Shown one piece after another: positions 1 to 43,400 of a stretch of 64,000 bases of DNA. The position numbers were made by a program, and so were the translations under genes. The stretch is from contig JAUIRK010000945.1 in assembly GCA_030549495.1 (NCBI GenBank), positions 124,001-188,000 on the forward strand, given 5' to 3'. Origin of the DNA: Nectonema munidae. Taxonomy: Eukaryota; Nematomorpha; Nectonematoida; Nectonematidae. The notes below the pieces were generated by a model that was given only the letters and a program-made list of their open reading frames with translations, searched no databases and was not told where the DNA came from. Numbering within the stretch: the stretch's first letter is position 1; each line of letters opens with the position of its first letter.

Positions 1-419
1 CTAAAAAAATTGTATATTCAATCTTATAACACACGCAAATAAAAATTCAAAATTACTTAAATAACACAGCTGGTCGCTCTACTCTTAAAAATCAAAGACA
101 GAAGGCAAAGACTTTTCAAACGAAAGACACTGATCAATATATCTTATTTTTATTCCAACTAATCATTAATTTTATCCAAATTCTGGCCAAGTTTGTCAAA
201 AGTGAATGAATTCATTGGAATGAAAAGAAGAGAATCACATATGTGACAGTTTTTAAAATCAAAGTTATAAACCCCCTGTATGAAAAAGTATTCCGCAATC
301 AATATTCAGTTTGCGAAAACATTTTTACTGTTTATACTTTGCTTTCCAAATTTTATGTCTAATGATACCAACATCCTTCACATCATCATGAAAAAATAAT
401 AGAAGGAAATGAAGCTTAC

Positions 420-30403
<29,984 letters not shown>

Positions 30404-31231
30404 ATTTTAGATGGAAGTGGGAGCAATGGTGGACGAAACTTCTTTTATCAAATTCTTGATCTGCTGATGAGTTGACTTGAAAATGGCATCCTAAGAAGAA
30501 AAGTTTACTAACATCGCAACCTCAAAGAAACTCATCAGAAGTAAGGAAGTCAATGAAGATGAGAGTGATGATGATGATGAAGACGATGATGTTGATGTCA
30601 ATAAGAATTGATGGACAGGTGAGATGATAGATGGACACAGAGAGTGATGACGAAATTTGCAGCAACAAAGTGAATGCGTTGCATGCGAACCAGGCAAAAT
30701 GAGTGATGAATGGTGTGATATTGAAAAACATGATGATGATGGACAAAGCATATAATACATACACAAATTATGTATTATATTTAGTATATGATTTTTGTAT
30801 GTGTGATGGAAATGGCGAAAAGCAACACACAAACATATACATTACATACATAGACTAGCCATCATCCAGGAGAACGATCTCTGCTTCTCCTTTTTCCACC
30901 ATCCTCCCTTCATCATCTCATTTTCAACCAAGAACACATTGTGAAGAGATTAAATATAGTATGATAGAGAGGGATGCTTTGGATTCACAACGATGAAAGT
31001 GATAAAAAGTCTCAGAAACTGAAGATTTCCTGCTCTCTCTCTCTTCGGATTGCATGTAAATATATAAATTGATCCATCATCATCATCATCATCGTATTTT
31101 TATCTTCCTTCTTTCTTTGTTCTCCTCGGATATACACATCATAATGAAATTTGTTGATAGTGATCAAGTAAAATACTACCATACAAGTCTTGATGCTTTA
31201 GGAGAGCAAAATCAGTAAGGGGAATTTCTGA
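30404..31231 (-). promoter_or_regulatory. 5' leader and upstream region of the collagen gene
   Basis: An acceptor-like cttcttag| at 30491-30492 and an open leader (30404-30490) precede the start codon, so the first exon is probably further right. GAT/CAT repeats occur at 30560-30590 and 31075-31093. I could not place a promoter. Confidence 0.3.
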
Positions 31232-31287
31232 AGCCATTCTTCATAGGGGGCCTAGGCCCAGGTAGCCCCCCTCTGGATCCGTCAGTG
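31232..31287 (-). mobile_element. hAT-like element end fragment, reverse orientation
   Basis: Read on the minus strand it begins CACTGACGGATCC and runs into a block of G and C (ggggggctacctgggcctag), resembling 24083..24130 in the opposite direction. There is no matching partner end. Confidence 0.35.
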
Positions 31288-31959
31288 CTACTACTATGCG
31301 GCACAAAATACCATAAGATGAATATTCAAGTTATATTTATCAAAAATGGACATTTTTTTTCCTATACGAAGAGTGTTTTGATCAAAAATATTAGTTACTG
31401 ATTTAAAATATACTACTTCTACAAGATTGGCAGTAATCATGGCAATAACAGTGTTTTTTGTCCTTAAAAGCAAGTTACTTTAACAAATTAAAGTTTACAA
31501 ATTACTTTAACAAAAAAAAATTAATTAAAAAATGAGCAAGTCTCCTCAACTTTTTAAATATAACTTTTATTTCAATTTATATATATCAAAATTGTGATTT
31601 TTTTTTCAAATTTTTCTGCAAAAATCGTTTTCAAAGTGGAAAACAAATATGAACTACTAAGTGATACCATTCAATTTATACAACACGGTAAGTATTCGGT
31701 ATTTTGGGGAAAATTTTTTAAATCAAGCTTTTTCAAATGTATTCTTTATAGAATAATCATCCATTTTACCTGAAAGTTTACATCCAAAGACACAAAAAAT
31801 AACAGATACATATATCAAGTAATTTGACAGCTATCCTAATCTTTTTCCCTCTTGCTTGTGTGAGAGTAGATATCAGGAGTTTAAAAAATATTACCTGTCA
31901 AATGTGCTGAAAATTGTCTTTTCCATATTTTGTGTCTTCGTATTGAATCTCTTGGAAAC

Positions 31960-33640
31960 TGCACGACTTGTTAGCAACACACATCACAGATGTTGATGCA
32001 GAAGTGAATCTATCATTTATAGTAGACACTCATTTTGGCAACTCTAAAAAAATGAAGGAAGCAGATAAAACTGAGTTGTTCATATTTTTTAACTTCATCA
32101 CCAAGTTTTACTTTTTATCCTTTCTTATGTCTCTGAAAAGTGAAATATACCATAATGGAGGAGAATTGACAATAAGTAAAAAAGATATAACTGAAATTAT
32201 CCACCCTGCAAACTTAGAAGATGACTTTTTAAAGTTGGACAATGATGACATTCAAGCTCTGATATCTGGTGATGAAGCAGGATGTAGCTCAGTAAGAATG
32301 TCCAATAATGAAGCGTTTCTCCAAGATGAAGAAGAAGAAGAAGAAGAGAAAAGTCTTGAAATTGAATGGACTGCAATAATAATTTGAAATGCGTGTGCTC
32401 CATCTACAGAAAATCCTATTGAATACGGTAAATTTTTGGAATCATTTTCACAACTGTTAGATTCTTCTCGTATAAATGACGTATTTTTGGTGTTCCAAAA
32501 AGTAACAAACGTTGATATATTATTAAAAGATATCATTTTAGTAGAAACACAAAGATATGCTGAAGAGATAGGTCATGTTTTGTTCAACCAATGAGCATGA
32601 AATTTCTGCTTTTAGTGGGATGCATCCTGTGTTTGGCTTTCATAGGCTTCCGACCATAAAAAACGATTGGTCTAAGAACAAACGTTTAAATGTAAGCTAT
32701 ATTTCAAATATCATGACATATGGTAAATTTACTGAAATCAAACGTTATTTGCAAACATGGATGGTGATAGGGTTCATAAAGTGAGGCTAATTTTCAAAAC
32801 ATTACAATGCTGCCTTTAGAAAGATATTTTATCCAGAAAAAAATCAGTCAATTGATGAAAGAATGATAAAATTTAAAGGCAAATGTAGTATGAAGCAGTA
32901 TGTTAAAGAAAAACCTAAGTGTGGTTTCAAATGTTGGGTCAGAGCTGGTATTACAGGTTTCGTTTATCAAATAGAATCCTACGATGGTAGAGGAAAAGAC
33001 ATCGAGCATTCTTTAGGCAAAAATGTTGAAACTTACTACTGTCAATCTTATGAAAATGCTGCATGATGAAGGTTTGATGACGACTGCCATTATACGTGAA
33101 AATAGAAAACTTCTCCCAAGCGATTTGAAAAATGATAAAGATATGAAAAAAGGCGAAGCTGACTGTCATCAAACAACTGATTGTAAAATCAATGTTTGTA
33201 AATGTTTCGACACTCATGGAAGGAATCACAATGTTATCAAACTTTATGAAGCCAACAGGTAAGAAGCTCAGAAAAAAGAAAGAAAGCCTGGAGAAGGAAA
33301 TGGCTTCATTCAACTATGATCTCAAATTACAATAGTTAAATGGAAGGGAGTAGACTTGTCCATAACCAATACAAAAGCTATTACAATTATGATCATAGAA
33401 AAAACACATAAGTATTGTTTCATAAGAATCTTTTTTGATTTGTTTGAAACATCTTTCGTAAATTCTTATTTAGTTTTCAAAAAGTTAAATACTGAATATA
33501 GTCAATCGTTTATAGAATGTAAGCAGGTTATTGCTACGCAATTGATAAACAATTTTACATCCAGAAAGTACACGTCTTCTTCCACCCCAAAAGAAAAAGG
33601 TTTCCTTCATCTTCCCAATTTCAGTGAGAGAAGATGAGGT
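31960..33640 (+). pseudogene. Decayed piggyBac transposase
   Basis: Plus-strand frames resemble a PGBD/piggyBac-type DDE transposase. There is an acidic N-terminal stretch (GDEAGCSS, then DEEEEEEE, near 32268-32345). The DDE-domain phrase ERMIKFKGKCSMKQYV occurs near 32851-32900, followed by GFKCWVRAG. A C-terminal RIFFDLFETSFVNSYL is near 33427. The coding sequence is split among several frames by stops and shifts, so it is a dead DNA transposon. A plausible right terminus ending GCCTGAAAGGATTAA lies at 34073-34088 (TTAA target). I did not find the left terminus. Confidence 0.65.
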
Positions 33641-36600
33641 GGAGCCTGTGAAAAGTTTCCCAGGGTTCAAAAAGATGGAAACTGTTTTTTGAACTTTCAT
33701 TTAGAATTATGATTTTATAAACTAAAAACAAGTTTTTTCAATAAAGTATTTTTAATTTTTTTCCCTATCAAGATTCTTATTAGATGAAAAGTAAAACATA
33801 ATGCTCAAATTTCATTTGATACTAAGAAAAAAATTTTGTAGCGCTATTTAACAAGGGAACTTGGTGAAAAATATCTCCTGGATAAAAAAAAGTTTAAAAG
33901 TAACAACCAATAAAACTTTTATTCCATTTTCTAAAAAATGAATTTTTTTTCCATATCAATTTATCGTGTCAATGACAGTTAATTACAAAAATGTTTCAGT
34001 TTTGGCATAGTTATATTGCAGGAACATTTTTTAAAAAGGTTTCACATCATTTTCATTGCGTAACTTTTTCCGTGCCTGAAAGGATTAATATATTTTAAAC
34101 GATCGATTACCGGTGTGGCAAATTTTGAGTCCACATATATACAATTATTATACATAAAATAAAAAAATCATTCCTCGAGAAAACGTAAAAAACAAAGGAA
34201 ATTATATCAGAACATAATTAAAAGTATACGAGAATATGAAAATAAGATTCACTTTTTTTAAAAAAAAACATGAAAAAAATACAGAAGAGATTGCAGCAGT
34301 ACAGTAGTTTATAAATCTATTTGTATATTTTAATTTTATTATGTTTTGTAGAATTATCGTTTGGTTATCAAAATTTTTACAACCCTTATCCTTCATTTAG
34401 ATGTTTTAAAACAAATTTGGGGCAAATATTTCCACAAATCTTAATTAGTGGTCTGGCAAGGCCGTGGGAGACAATTAAAAATATGTATGTTGTGCGATGA
34501 CATCTGGGCCGAAGAATATTCACCCTTTAAAAAGTAATAAAGTAATGCTTTTGTTAGTTGAGTGCAACGACTCATTGACGACTTTTTTGATAGTTCTTCG
34601 ATTGGCAACGGTTGTAATTTGCAAATTATCAAGGAAATATTAACAAAAATAAGAAAACCTTTTGATGTGAAAAATATTCTATGATTTTTGTGTCATGATG
34701 TTAATCAGTGCTTCGTCAAAAAATTTAACTATAAAATCAATCAAACAGACAAACAAATTTCTATTGATTACATATATGACTACTACGCTGAATAAAATCA
34801 CTGATACTCTAACACATAATGAATTATTCATGAAGAGTTATCCTCATCTCAATTTGAAGGGTCAGTTCACATCTATGTTTTATTATGTTCATGAAAAAAT
34901 CGATGTGCTTGCGTTGAAATTGCATGCAGAATTAGATTTTAGAGAATGAAGTAAACATTTCAGGGAGGGATGAAGAAGATTTACCAATCCTATTTCGAGT
35001 AAAATTTTTATAAAAGGAAATTCAATGAAAGTGCTAGGGTTTATCGCACGGAACTCGTTATTATGCGACTGAAAATCGCAAAAAAATCACGAAAAACAGG
35101 AACCTCCATTAAACCCAAATTCCTAACGGAAAAAACAGAGAAATTGATTAGTTTGTTCAGAGATGGTCAGCGAAGGATTCGTTCACTATTGATCCTGCCA
35201 TCGTGAGTTTGATTTCCAATCAACCCATTTTTCCTCTCGAATAATGCAAAAACAATCTGCCGTTGCAAGCAATATCACTTTTACTGAGCTATTTTCCCGC
35301 TTAAAATTGAATTTGGCTTTCTTTATGGAATATAAGAATATAAGTTAACTTATATAAGAATATAAGTTTGCTTGTTGTAATTATTGTTGAAATGCTAGTT
35401 TACTTATTTGTGTTTTTTTACCTTTTCCTATTGATTAAAATTTTTTTTTAATTAATTAATTCCTCTAATTAAATTTAATTTTGATTTTCTGAAAATAGTT
35501 CTGTACATTTAGGATCCATGAAATGATATGAATTAATGTTTTGGAAATTGTCCAAAGGCCTGAATTGTCTCTGAAACAATAATATTGGTGTAATACGAGT
35601 GATATTCCATTTCTTCACATATGGGCCATACTAAGTTTTCACAGAGTCTAGAGCTTATAGTAAAATTTTACGCGCCCTACTTTCATGATATACAGTATCA
35701 TTAGACTTCCTCTCATATTTTTCATTTATGAATCTTATCGTTTAATATTGTGTTTGCAAAGAAACAAAATAGAAATTAATAATAAAAAAAAGCATTGCAT
35801 ACTTTTCAGGACAAGAAGTTGTTCTCATTCTTCTTTTTAGTTAAAATTTTTGGGATCTGGTGTTAGCGGAGACTTTAGAATTAGATACTTACATGAAACA
35901 TTGCAGTACAGTAGTTTAAAACGATTTGTTTACTTTAATTTTATTATGTTTTTGGCGGAAAATCAGTACGCTTATCAAAATTTTCACATATTTTATCCTT
36001 GATTTAGATTATTTTTAAAAGCACTTATACTTTCAGTATCACCCTGGAAAATTCATTTTGGAAAGTATAACTTCTAACGTTCATTCGCTGTGAAACTTTT
36101 TTGCATGTTCACATAATGCTGGTGTTCAAACGAAAATGGTAAAAAAAAATGAGAATTTTAAGATGTTGCCAAATTTTTAATTAGTAATTATCATTAGAAA
36201 TTCAGAGCAGTGGAAGGTATTCTATTGATATACTTTTTAAAAACATTTTATCATTCACGGTTTTCATATATTATGTTAAATGAATTAATATAATTAATTT
36301 AAAATTTTGAAAAATCAAACATATAGTTGACTGAGTTTTTAACGCTGTTCAGAAAAGAAAACAAAAAATCCGTAACATATTTTCTAACTTTAAATTTTAA
36401 AGATCGATCTAGCATGAATCTAGACTTTCAAAGAACCCAAATGCGAAATAAATGTCTTTCATAATTAAGGGAATTTTTCAGATCGCAGATAATCTTTGCC
36501 CATATGTGCTTTTAATTTATGCTATATAATGGTGCGGTGGTAGATATTTTTTAGATTCGCAATTCCTTGCTTTGCCGGTTTGAAAAGAAATTCCGTATTT

Positions 36601-37547
36601 TCAAACTTGACTTTTTCCGTCCGTAACATTGTTTCGGAAAAAAAGACTATATTTAAAAATCGTATCATAGATTATGAAAAATGTATAATTTCAAATTTCA
36701 GAAACAGTGTGTTAGCAAAGTAAGTAAATAAATCAATTTGCTATTTATTCATATTTTGTATAACTATATAACCCTATTATCCTAACCATTTTCCGTCACC
36801 ATCCGTTCCATGACGCATTTACACGGTACAATATTTAGCACAATAAACTTTTCATTCCCAAATATTTCACTATTACTATTACCCGATAAATAAACAAAGA
36901 TTTCAATTATGGATCCATTGTTCAGAGGAAGACCAAGAGAAAACAAAGTCATTCAGTGTTTTAATATTTTTGTAGCAAAAAAGTATTTCAAATTTGTCTG
37001 CTTTACGGATTTTGCGATGTTTTCGCTTAAAACTCGCACTGCAGTCCATAAATCATCTAGATGATTTTTAGCCATATGTTCCCTTTCTTCTCATCTCTTT
37101 CTTCACTACTAAATTCAGAATAATCATTTCAGCCTTCTACTATTTGCAATATCTGCATGGCTCAATAAAGGTGCTATCTCAGCATTGCTGTCGACATTTT
37201 ACAATTTACCTCAACCTTGACCTCTATGGATTATGTTACATGTGTTTGGGGTGAAGAAATAAAGCACACACACTTATTGACTGGAATAGGTCATTAGATC
37301 ACCCAAGTAACGGGCTTGAACTTGAATCTCACAGGTTCGATAAAATAAAATGTACCAAAGATCAAAATCGTGTGGTCATTCAAGGTAAATACCGTATATC
37401 AAATGTCTTGATCTCTTCTGCTCTTTCTCCGATGCAATGGGATGAATGTACTTTTTCTGTGATGAGGCAAGCAGGTAAAGCTTGAATAATTTTGGAAAAT
37501 CGTGTTCTAAATGCCAGAATCACATAAATCTTTTTCTCTCTACTTTG
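33641..37547. other. Intergenic region between piggyBac fossil and next gene
   Basis: Blocks at about 34300-34420 and 35910-36030 are similar (acagtagttt, ttttaattttattatgtttt, ttatcaaaattttnaca, ttatccttnatttagat). They are a dispersed or duplicated repeat of about 120 bp. No host gene was recognised. Confidence 0.45.
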
Positions 37548-37555
37548 TATATACT
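37548..37555 (+). promoter_or_regulatory. Possible TATA box of the chondroitin-synthase-like gene
   Basis: GTATATAC lies about 150 bp before the chosen start codon, with a CA microsatellite (37567-37585) between. The placement is weak. Confidence 0.25.
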
Positions 37556-37701
37556 ACACTCAGACTCACACACACACACACACACAAATACATACTGTTA
37601 TTGCATTCTCTCTCTATGCTCCATCGAGTGTGAGTTGAGTCACCCTTGAGTAGGCTATTGTGCTCGCTTTTCAAGCCAAAATTGCAGAAGATCTTGAATG
37701 G

Positions 37702-37788
37702 ATGCTGGTGAAATCGAAGATCATGCTTTACTTCCTCTCTTCTGCTATCCTAGGCTTCTTCTTTCTCCACTTTTTGAACATCTTTCAT
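37702..37788 (+). CDS. Exon 1: cytoplasmic tail and signal anchor
   Basis: This exon has 29 codons: MLVKSK, then a hydrophobic run of about 22 residues (IMLYFLSSAILGFFFLHFLN), ending CAT|GTAAGT in phase 0. An out-of-frame ATG four bases upstream (37698) is also open through the exon. I preferred 37702 because it gives the membrane anchor expected of a Golgi glycosyltransferase. The donor is followed at once by a TG microsatellite. Confidence 0.65.
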
Positions 37789-40369
37789 GTAAGTGTGTGT
37801 GTGTGTGTGTGCGTGTGCAGACTATTTGTAAGCAAATATACTTATCTCTTTCTGATCTTATCTCGGCTTGAGGACAGCCGTCCATTTGGGCCTCAAGACA
37901 ATTTGACCTCTGGGCAATTTGGCCTTTAAATGTGTATTGAGACCAAATGATGCAGAGGTTAAATTGTCTCGAGACCAAATTGTCCTTGACCTCTCTTGAC
38001 AACCAAATTTAAGAGCAATTAAAGGCTAGAAGCCAGCCGTCCAATTAGACCTCAAGGCACATCTGGGCAATTTGGGCTTTAAATGTGTTTTGAGGCCAAA
38101 TGGTGTAGAGTTTAAATTGTCTCAAGACCAAATTGTCCTTGACCTCGCTTGACAGCCAACTTTAAGAGCAATTAAAGGCTAGAAGCCAGCCGTCCAATTA
38201 GACCTCAACGCACATCTGGGCAATTTGGGCTTAAAATGTGTTTTGAGGCCAAATGGTGTAGAGGTTAAATTGTTTCGAGACCAAATTGTCCTTGATCTCT
38301 CTTGACAGCCAACTTTAAGAGCAATTAAAGGATAACCAATTGATATAAAATATAAAATGACATTTTCTCACAAAAAGTAGTACCAATTCAAGAACACTCA
38401 ATCAGCAACCAATTAAATCAATTGATTATAAAATAAATGTTTTACTTGGATCGATTTTAAAAAAGGCACTAATAGTGTAAAAAAATTGGTAAAATTGCAA
38501 AAAACATTGAAGTTTGAGGGGATGTAAGTATTTACTTTTTGATTCTTGATAAATATCAAAAATCTAAGCTTTGGACCAATCGCATGAAAACGCTCCCACA
38601 TGACTTTATGATACATGCGAATATTTTGTATCTGCCTTGCTATGTTTATTTAGTGTGTATTTTCCTGTGTTCAAATATGTTACTATATGTGTTTGATTAT
38701 TATCTCTGTTTGGAACAATAACGATAATCAAGTGTTCACAAGTATCCCCGATTTTTTTTAAACAGAACTAACTTTTTTTTACTTTTTTTACACGTCATCC
38801 TAAAAATTTTTGTTTGCTGGGATGACATAAAAATTTTGAATCATGTAATAAAAACCTTTTTGTTATAAATGTTATTTTGTTCAAAAAAACTTAATAAAAT
38901 GGGGAACATTTGAAAAAAGTTATAAAATAAGTCCATATCATTAGTTTCGCGTAATGCAGTATATTTTAGCTTTTTGAAAAGTTAAAGTATTATTATTCAT
39001 TTCATGCTGTATCACTTTTCTAACTTCTTTTAAATTTGCAATTTCCTTCTTTCGATTCTACCATCTCATGCCTTTGCATTTGATAAATTATGAAGAATCA
39101 ATCAGACTATTTGTAGCTGAAATCAATATATTAACCACCAATCATATCCATGTATTAACAAGATTGCCATATGGTAATTATATTCACTGATAAAAAAGGC
39201 GTAATCAAAAATCGTACAAAATTATTTACAAAATTTTCTTAAGTATGCGTTCCAAAGTCTCCATTATAAGTATTACTTAACTCCGAATTATTGATTTATT
39301 GATGATATTGATAAAAATTGAATTAAAATAATTTTAAAGAATGAAGATGAAGATGCAAGAGTTATGGAAGTGCCAACAACAGAAAGCGAATTTTTGGACC
39401 CAATTTTGGAAAGTATCACCCATTTCCAGCCTACAAATCAATTTGACGTCATTCAATACAAGTAAAATTCTCGTTCAGGATAAAAAAACGAAGTTATATG
39501 ACAACAAACAGTAGAAAATTGATTCACTGAGAAAAAAAATCAATTATTAGTAAAGGCGCTCTTTATCCAATTGTTCACAATGAATTAGCAAGATTTACCA
39601 GTTTGTATGTTAAACCTAATTATTATTAATTATAGTTTTGACTTTTTGTAAGCTAATTTTTAAAAAATTAAGTATTTCTAAATAAACCTCAGTGATATAA
39701 AAAGGAGTTAACCCATTTAGACAAGGAGTTACCATATGGTAACGAAAAACATTTGGGATATTTTAATTGATTATATTATTTTGATTAATTCATTTCATTT
39801 TTGTTTACACTAAAACATTTTTACTTTATTAAAAACATTTTTTTCTTATCTATAAAGATTCTGTCATTAAAATGACTACAGTTCAGTCCACTCTACTAAT
39901 ATTCCTATATAATAATATTTTCATAATTCATAGCTTTTTCATTCTTTGTATAGGAATTGATTTTCTCTGTCATGAATCTAAATAAGGAATAAATTTACTT
40001 TTTAAAAAAGTCACCCAAAATTGCATCATAAATAGCTTTTTTTTAGCAAAAAATTGATGTAAAATAAAAAAACATTATTAAATGAAATTTTAGTTAAAAA
40101 AATTAATTTTTTTTTTTTTTTATAAAAAAAGGTTGAAAAAAATTTTTTCTTTTTTTTAAATTATTTTTTTATAAAAAAATTTTTTTTTTTTTTAAAATTT
40201 TAAAATTTTTTAACAAAAAAAAAAAATTGATTTATAAAAAAATAAATATTTTTTTTAAAAAAAAAAAAAATTTTTTTTTTTTTAATATTTTTAGAAGAAA
40301 AAAATTTTTTTTTTAAAATTTTTAAAAAAACTGGGTTTTTAAAAATTTTTTTTTTTTTGAAAAGGGGGG

Positions 40370-40418
<49 letters not shown>

Positions 40419-43400
40419 ATTTTTTTTTTTTTTTTTTAAAAAGGGGGAAAAAAAATCTCAAAAACTGCTTTAATTCTGTCGATTAACTGGGCTTTTGTAG
40501 TACTAGGACGGCGATTTGTGTCTTATCAGATCGCCTAGTATGTTTCTTTATTTTAGCGACAGCTAAAAAAAAGCTTTGTTTTCACAGAGTTTAGGGAGCA
40601 TTGAGCAGCGTTCATAATCTCTTCATTTTGATAGCCGACGCAAATCATCATGATACAAGTTATTCTCTTCCAAGATTCAGATGGGTTCGAATCCTTCATT
40701 CTCGTTGTATTTTCGTGTATGAATAAAAAAGGTTCTAACTTTCAAAAAAAAAGCGTAATACGCGAGAAAAAATTTTTAACATCTGAAAAAAAAATCCAAA
40801 TATTGTTCTGTAAAATATATCTCGAACAAGTTATTATAGTTATTTATAAGTATTTCGTTGCTACTACAACTATATTATGATATATAGCTTGTAGATTTCA
40901 CAAAAAGATGTTCAGTTCTATGTGGAAAAAAGATTTGGAATAAATAAGCTTGAAATCTATAAATTCCAATAGCAAATCCGTGCACAGAACTTATATCCAA
41001 GAAATGCTTCTCCTACAGATTTTTTCATGAAGTGTGTAAAAAAATAACAATCAAGTTTACTCAAACATAGAAACTGAATATTATGTTATAGAGACTATAG
41101 AGTTAATACTTATCTTCATAATCATTTCTCAGATTTTCTGTCATTATATTGAAATACATCGTTAGAAATGAGAAAATGAGAAAGCTTCTAAAATAACTGA
41201 TTCTTACACCATATGGCAAAATCAAAATTTTGATTTAGGAGTGACTTTATAAAAAATTATTTTGAATTGATGGCTTTCCCATTAGTTTGGAATCTCAACG
41301 AAGCATAAGCATTATTATTAAAAACATATAATATTTCGCTATTTCGTACATTACATTTTTTTCATTTTTAAACTCTTTTTCAAATTTCATTTTAAAATTT
41401 TATTTTGAATTATTAATATCCAGATACTTCGATAAAAACTTCATACACCACGGTAACAAAGAAACCTTCAAAGTTAAAGAGAGATTGCCTTCTTCTTTTG
41501 TCAAGGTCACCACGTTTGTCATATCAAAAGTTTTGAGCGCAGTGAATAAAAATGGGGATAAGATGGAGACTTGGGTTTTTGACAACTTCACATATGGCTA
41601 CTGGAGATATGATCCTTACAGTGGATTCCACTTCATCCTCACTTTTTCGATGAAGCAGCCATGGAATGCTTTGGTGAAGCATCTCAGAGTGGAGGTTATG
41701 CAACCAGTGAAAAATTATAAACTGAAGTTCATTTCTCTTGACCGAAGGCAAAAGATTTTTCACTTAGTCTGCATCATCTGTTCCGTGAATCATTTTCAGA
41801 AGGAGATTCAAGACTTTGCACATTCTTTGTATCACGATTTTGGAATGAAGCAAAAAAATGTGCTCACTTTCGTGATGAATGAAAAGCTCTTCTCCAAAAA
41901 CTCACTCATCATCCTGTTACATGAAGTAAATTTGATCAAGCGCAAATTGACTGGCTGGAGTGTGGGCGTGGCTAAAGTCAAAGATGAGAGTGACGCGGTT
42001 GAGTGCGTTGAAGAAGCTGAAAAATTATGGCCTAGCTCCTTGCCAATGCTTCTCACTCAAATGAACCAAGAGATTTCTCAGAAGGTTTTGGAGAGGTGCT
42101 TGTCAAATTTGGTGCAACCGAACGTTGTTTACATTCTTTCGCCATTCCAGCAATACTACGAGCGTATCGTATCCGCATACTTCCGCGAAGGGAGAAAGAC
42201 AGGCTTGCGCGAAATCAATAAACATACAGGTAAGATTTAGATTATATACACTTTGATACCATTGTTTCCCAACCTATTTTCCTAAATCGGCCCGTTGAAA
42301 TTTGGAATAAAAAATTTAGTAGTAAAAAAATTGCAAAAATCGAATATCTTTTTTTGCAAACATTAATATGAGTTCTTCAGTTCATTTAAATTCAAAAAAC
42401 GGTTTCCTTAAAATGTTCTTACGCAGATTCCATATTACAAGGAAAAATGGTTGATCTCTCTTTCAAAAAGAAATACACATACTTTCGAACAGTGCTTTCA
42501 GTATCCTTCAGCTGATATTGATATCATTAGAGAAATATTTGACTTTGATTGGCGTGACTACAACAAAAAGAGAGGAAGAATTTTATTTATGCTAACATTT
42601 AGAATATTATATAAGAATAGGAATCTATATAGAGAAAAAAACTAAATAAATTTTACAAAATGCGCTCATATATTTCTGGAATGAAGTTAGATTCCAAAGG
42701 TTTGTTAAAACCGCTATAAGAGACATCTAACTAATAACAAGAAAAACAGTTTCTAATTTGGCGGTTTATCACTTCAGGATATCCAGACATGATTTCACCT
42801 CGAAACAACTTTCATCAATTCTATCATTTTGGTTTCAATATGCTATCGATAACTCTACTAATTTGTATAACAGTATGCTAGTAAAAATGTTTTTCCCTAA
42901 CCCTAAGCAATTGCCCACTTGAAAATTCCATTTTGGCGAAAGAAATGGCGAATTCACCCATGGTATAGAAATCTTACTTTAAAAACAAAGCTTCTAAAAA
43001 TAATTGTTTTGGTTCTTTTTTATTCCATGAATTTTTATATGAATTCTAATTTCGAATCAATACTAAAAAACCACACTTTGATAGCTGTAAAAAAATTTTT
43101 TTGTAAGCTTTTTACATTATTTGAGGTAATGAGAAGACTTTTTTCCAAAAATTTCTTCTCTTTTTGACTAGAATGTTATTGGGTTAGTTGGTTAATTGAG
43201 TAAATATATGCTTAGTTAAATTATTTTTTATTTACCTTTATTAGAGTTAATTCGCTAGTTAATTGCTAGTTAAATACTTAATTTAGTACAAAAAAAAATT
43301 ATTTTTTAAAGTTTTTTTAATTTTTTTTATTTAGTTAATTTTGTGACCCACTCATCAATTAGTTATTAACAATTAAAACAAACAATACTTTACTTTTTTT

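Noticed and set aside
32197-32536. Minus-strand frames opposite the acidic region near 32.3 kb
   Set aside because: Their Leu and Ser runs are the antisense of the poly-Glu codons of the piggyBac fossil.
40640-40700. GGTTCGAATCC B-box-like sequence suggesting a tRNA gene
   Set aside because: The T-stem does not pair beyond three bases and no A box or acceptor stem lies at tRNA spacing.
42427-42520. Open frame after a cgcag acceptor in intron 3 of the chondroitin-synthase-like gene
   Set aside because: In the phase required by exon 3 it soon stops and offers no donor in the phase needed by exon 4; the direct exon 3 to exon 4 join fits better.
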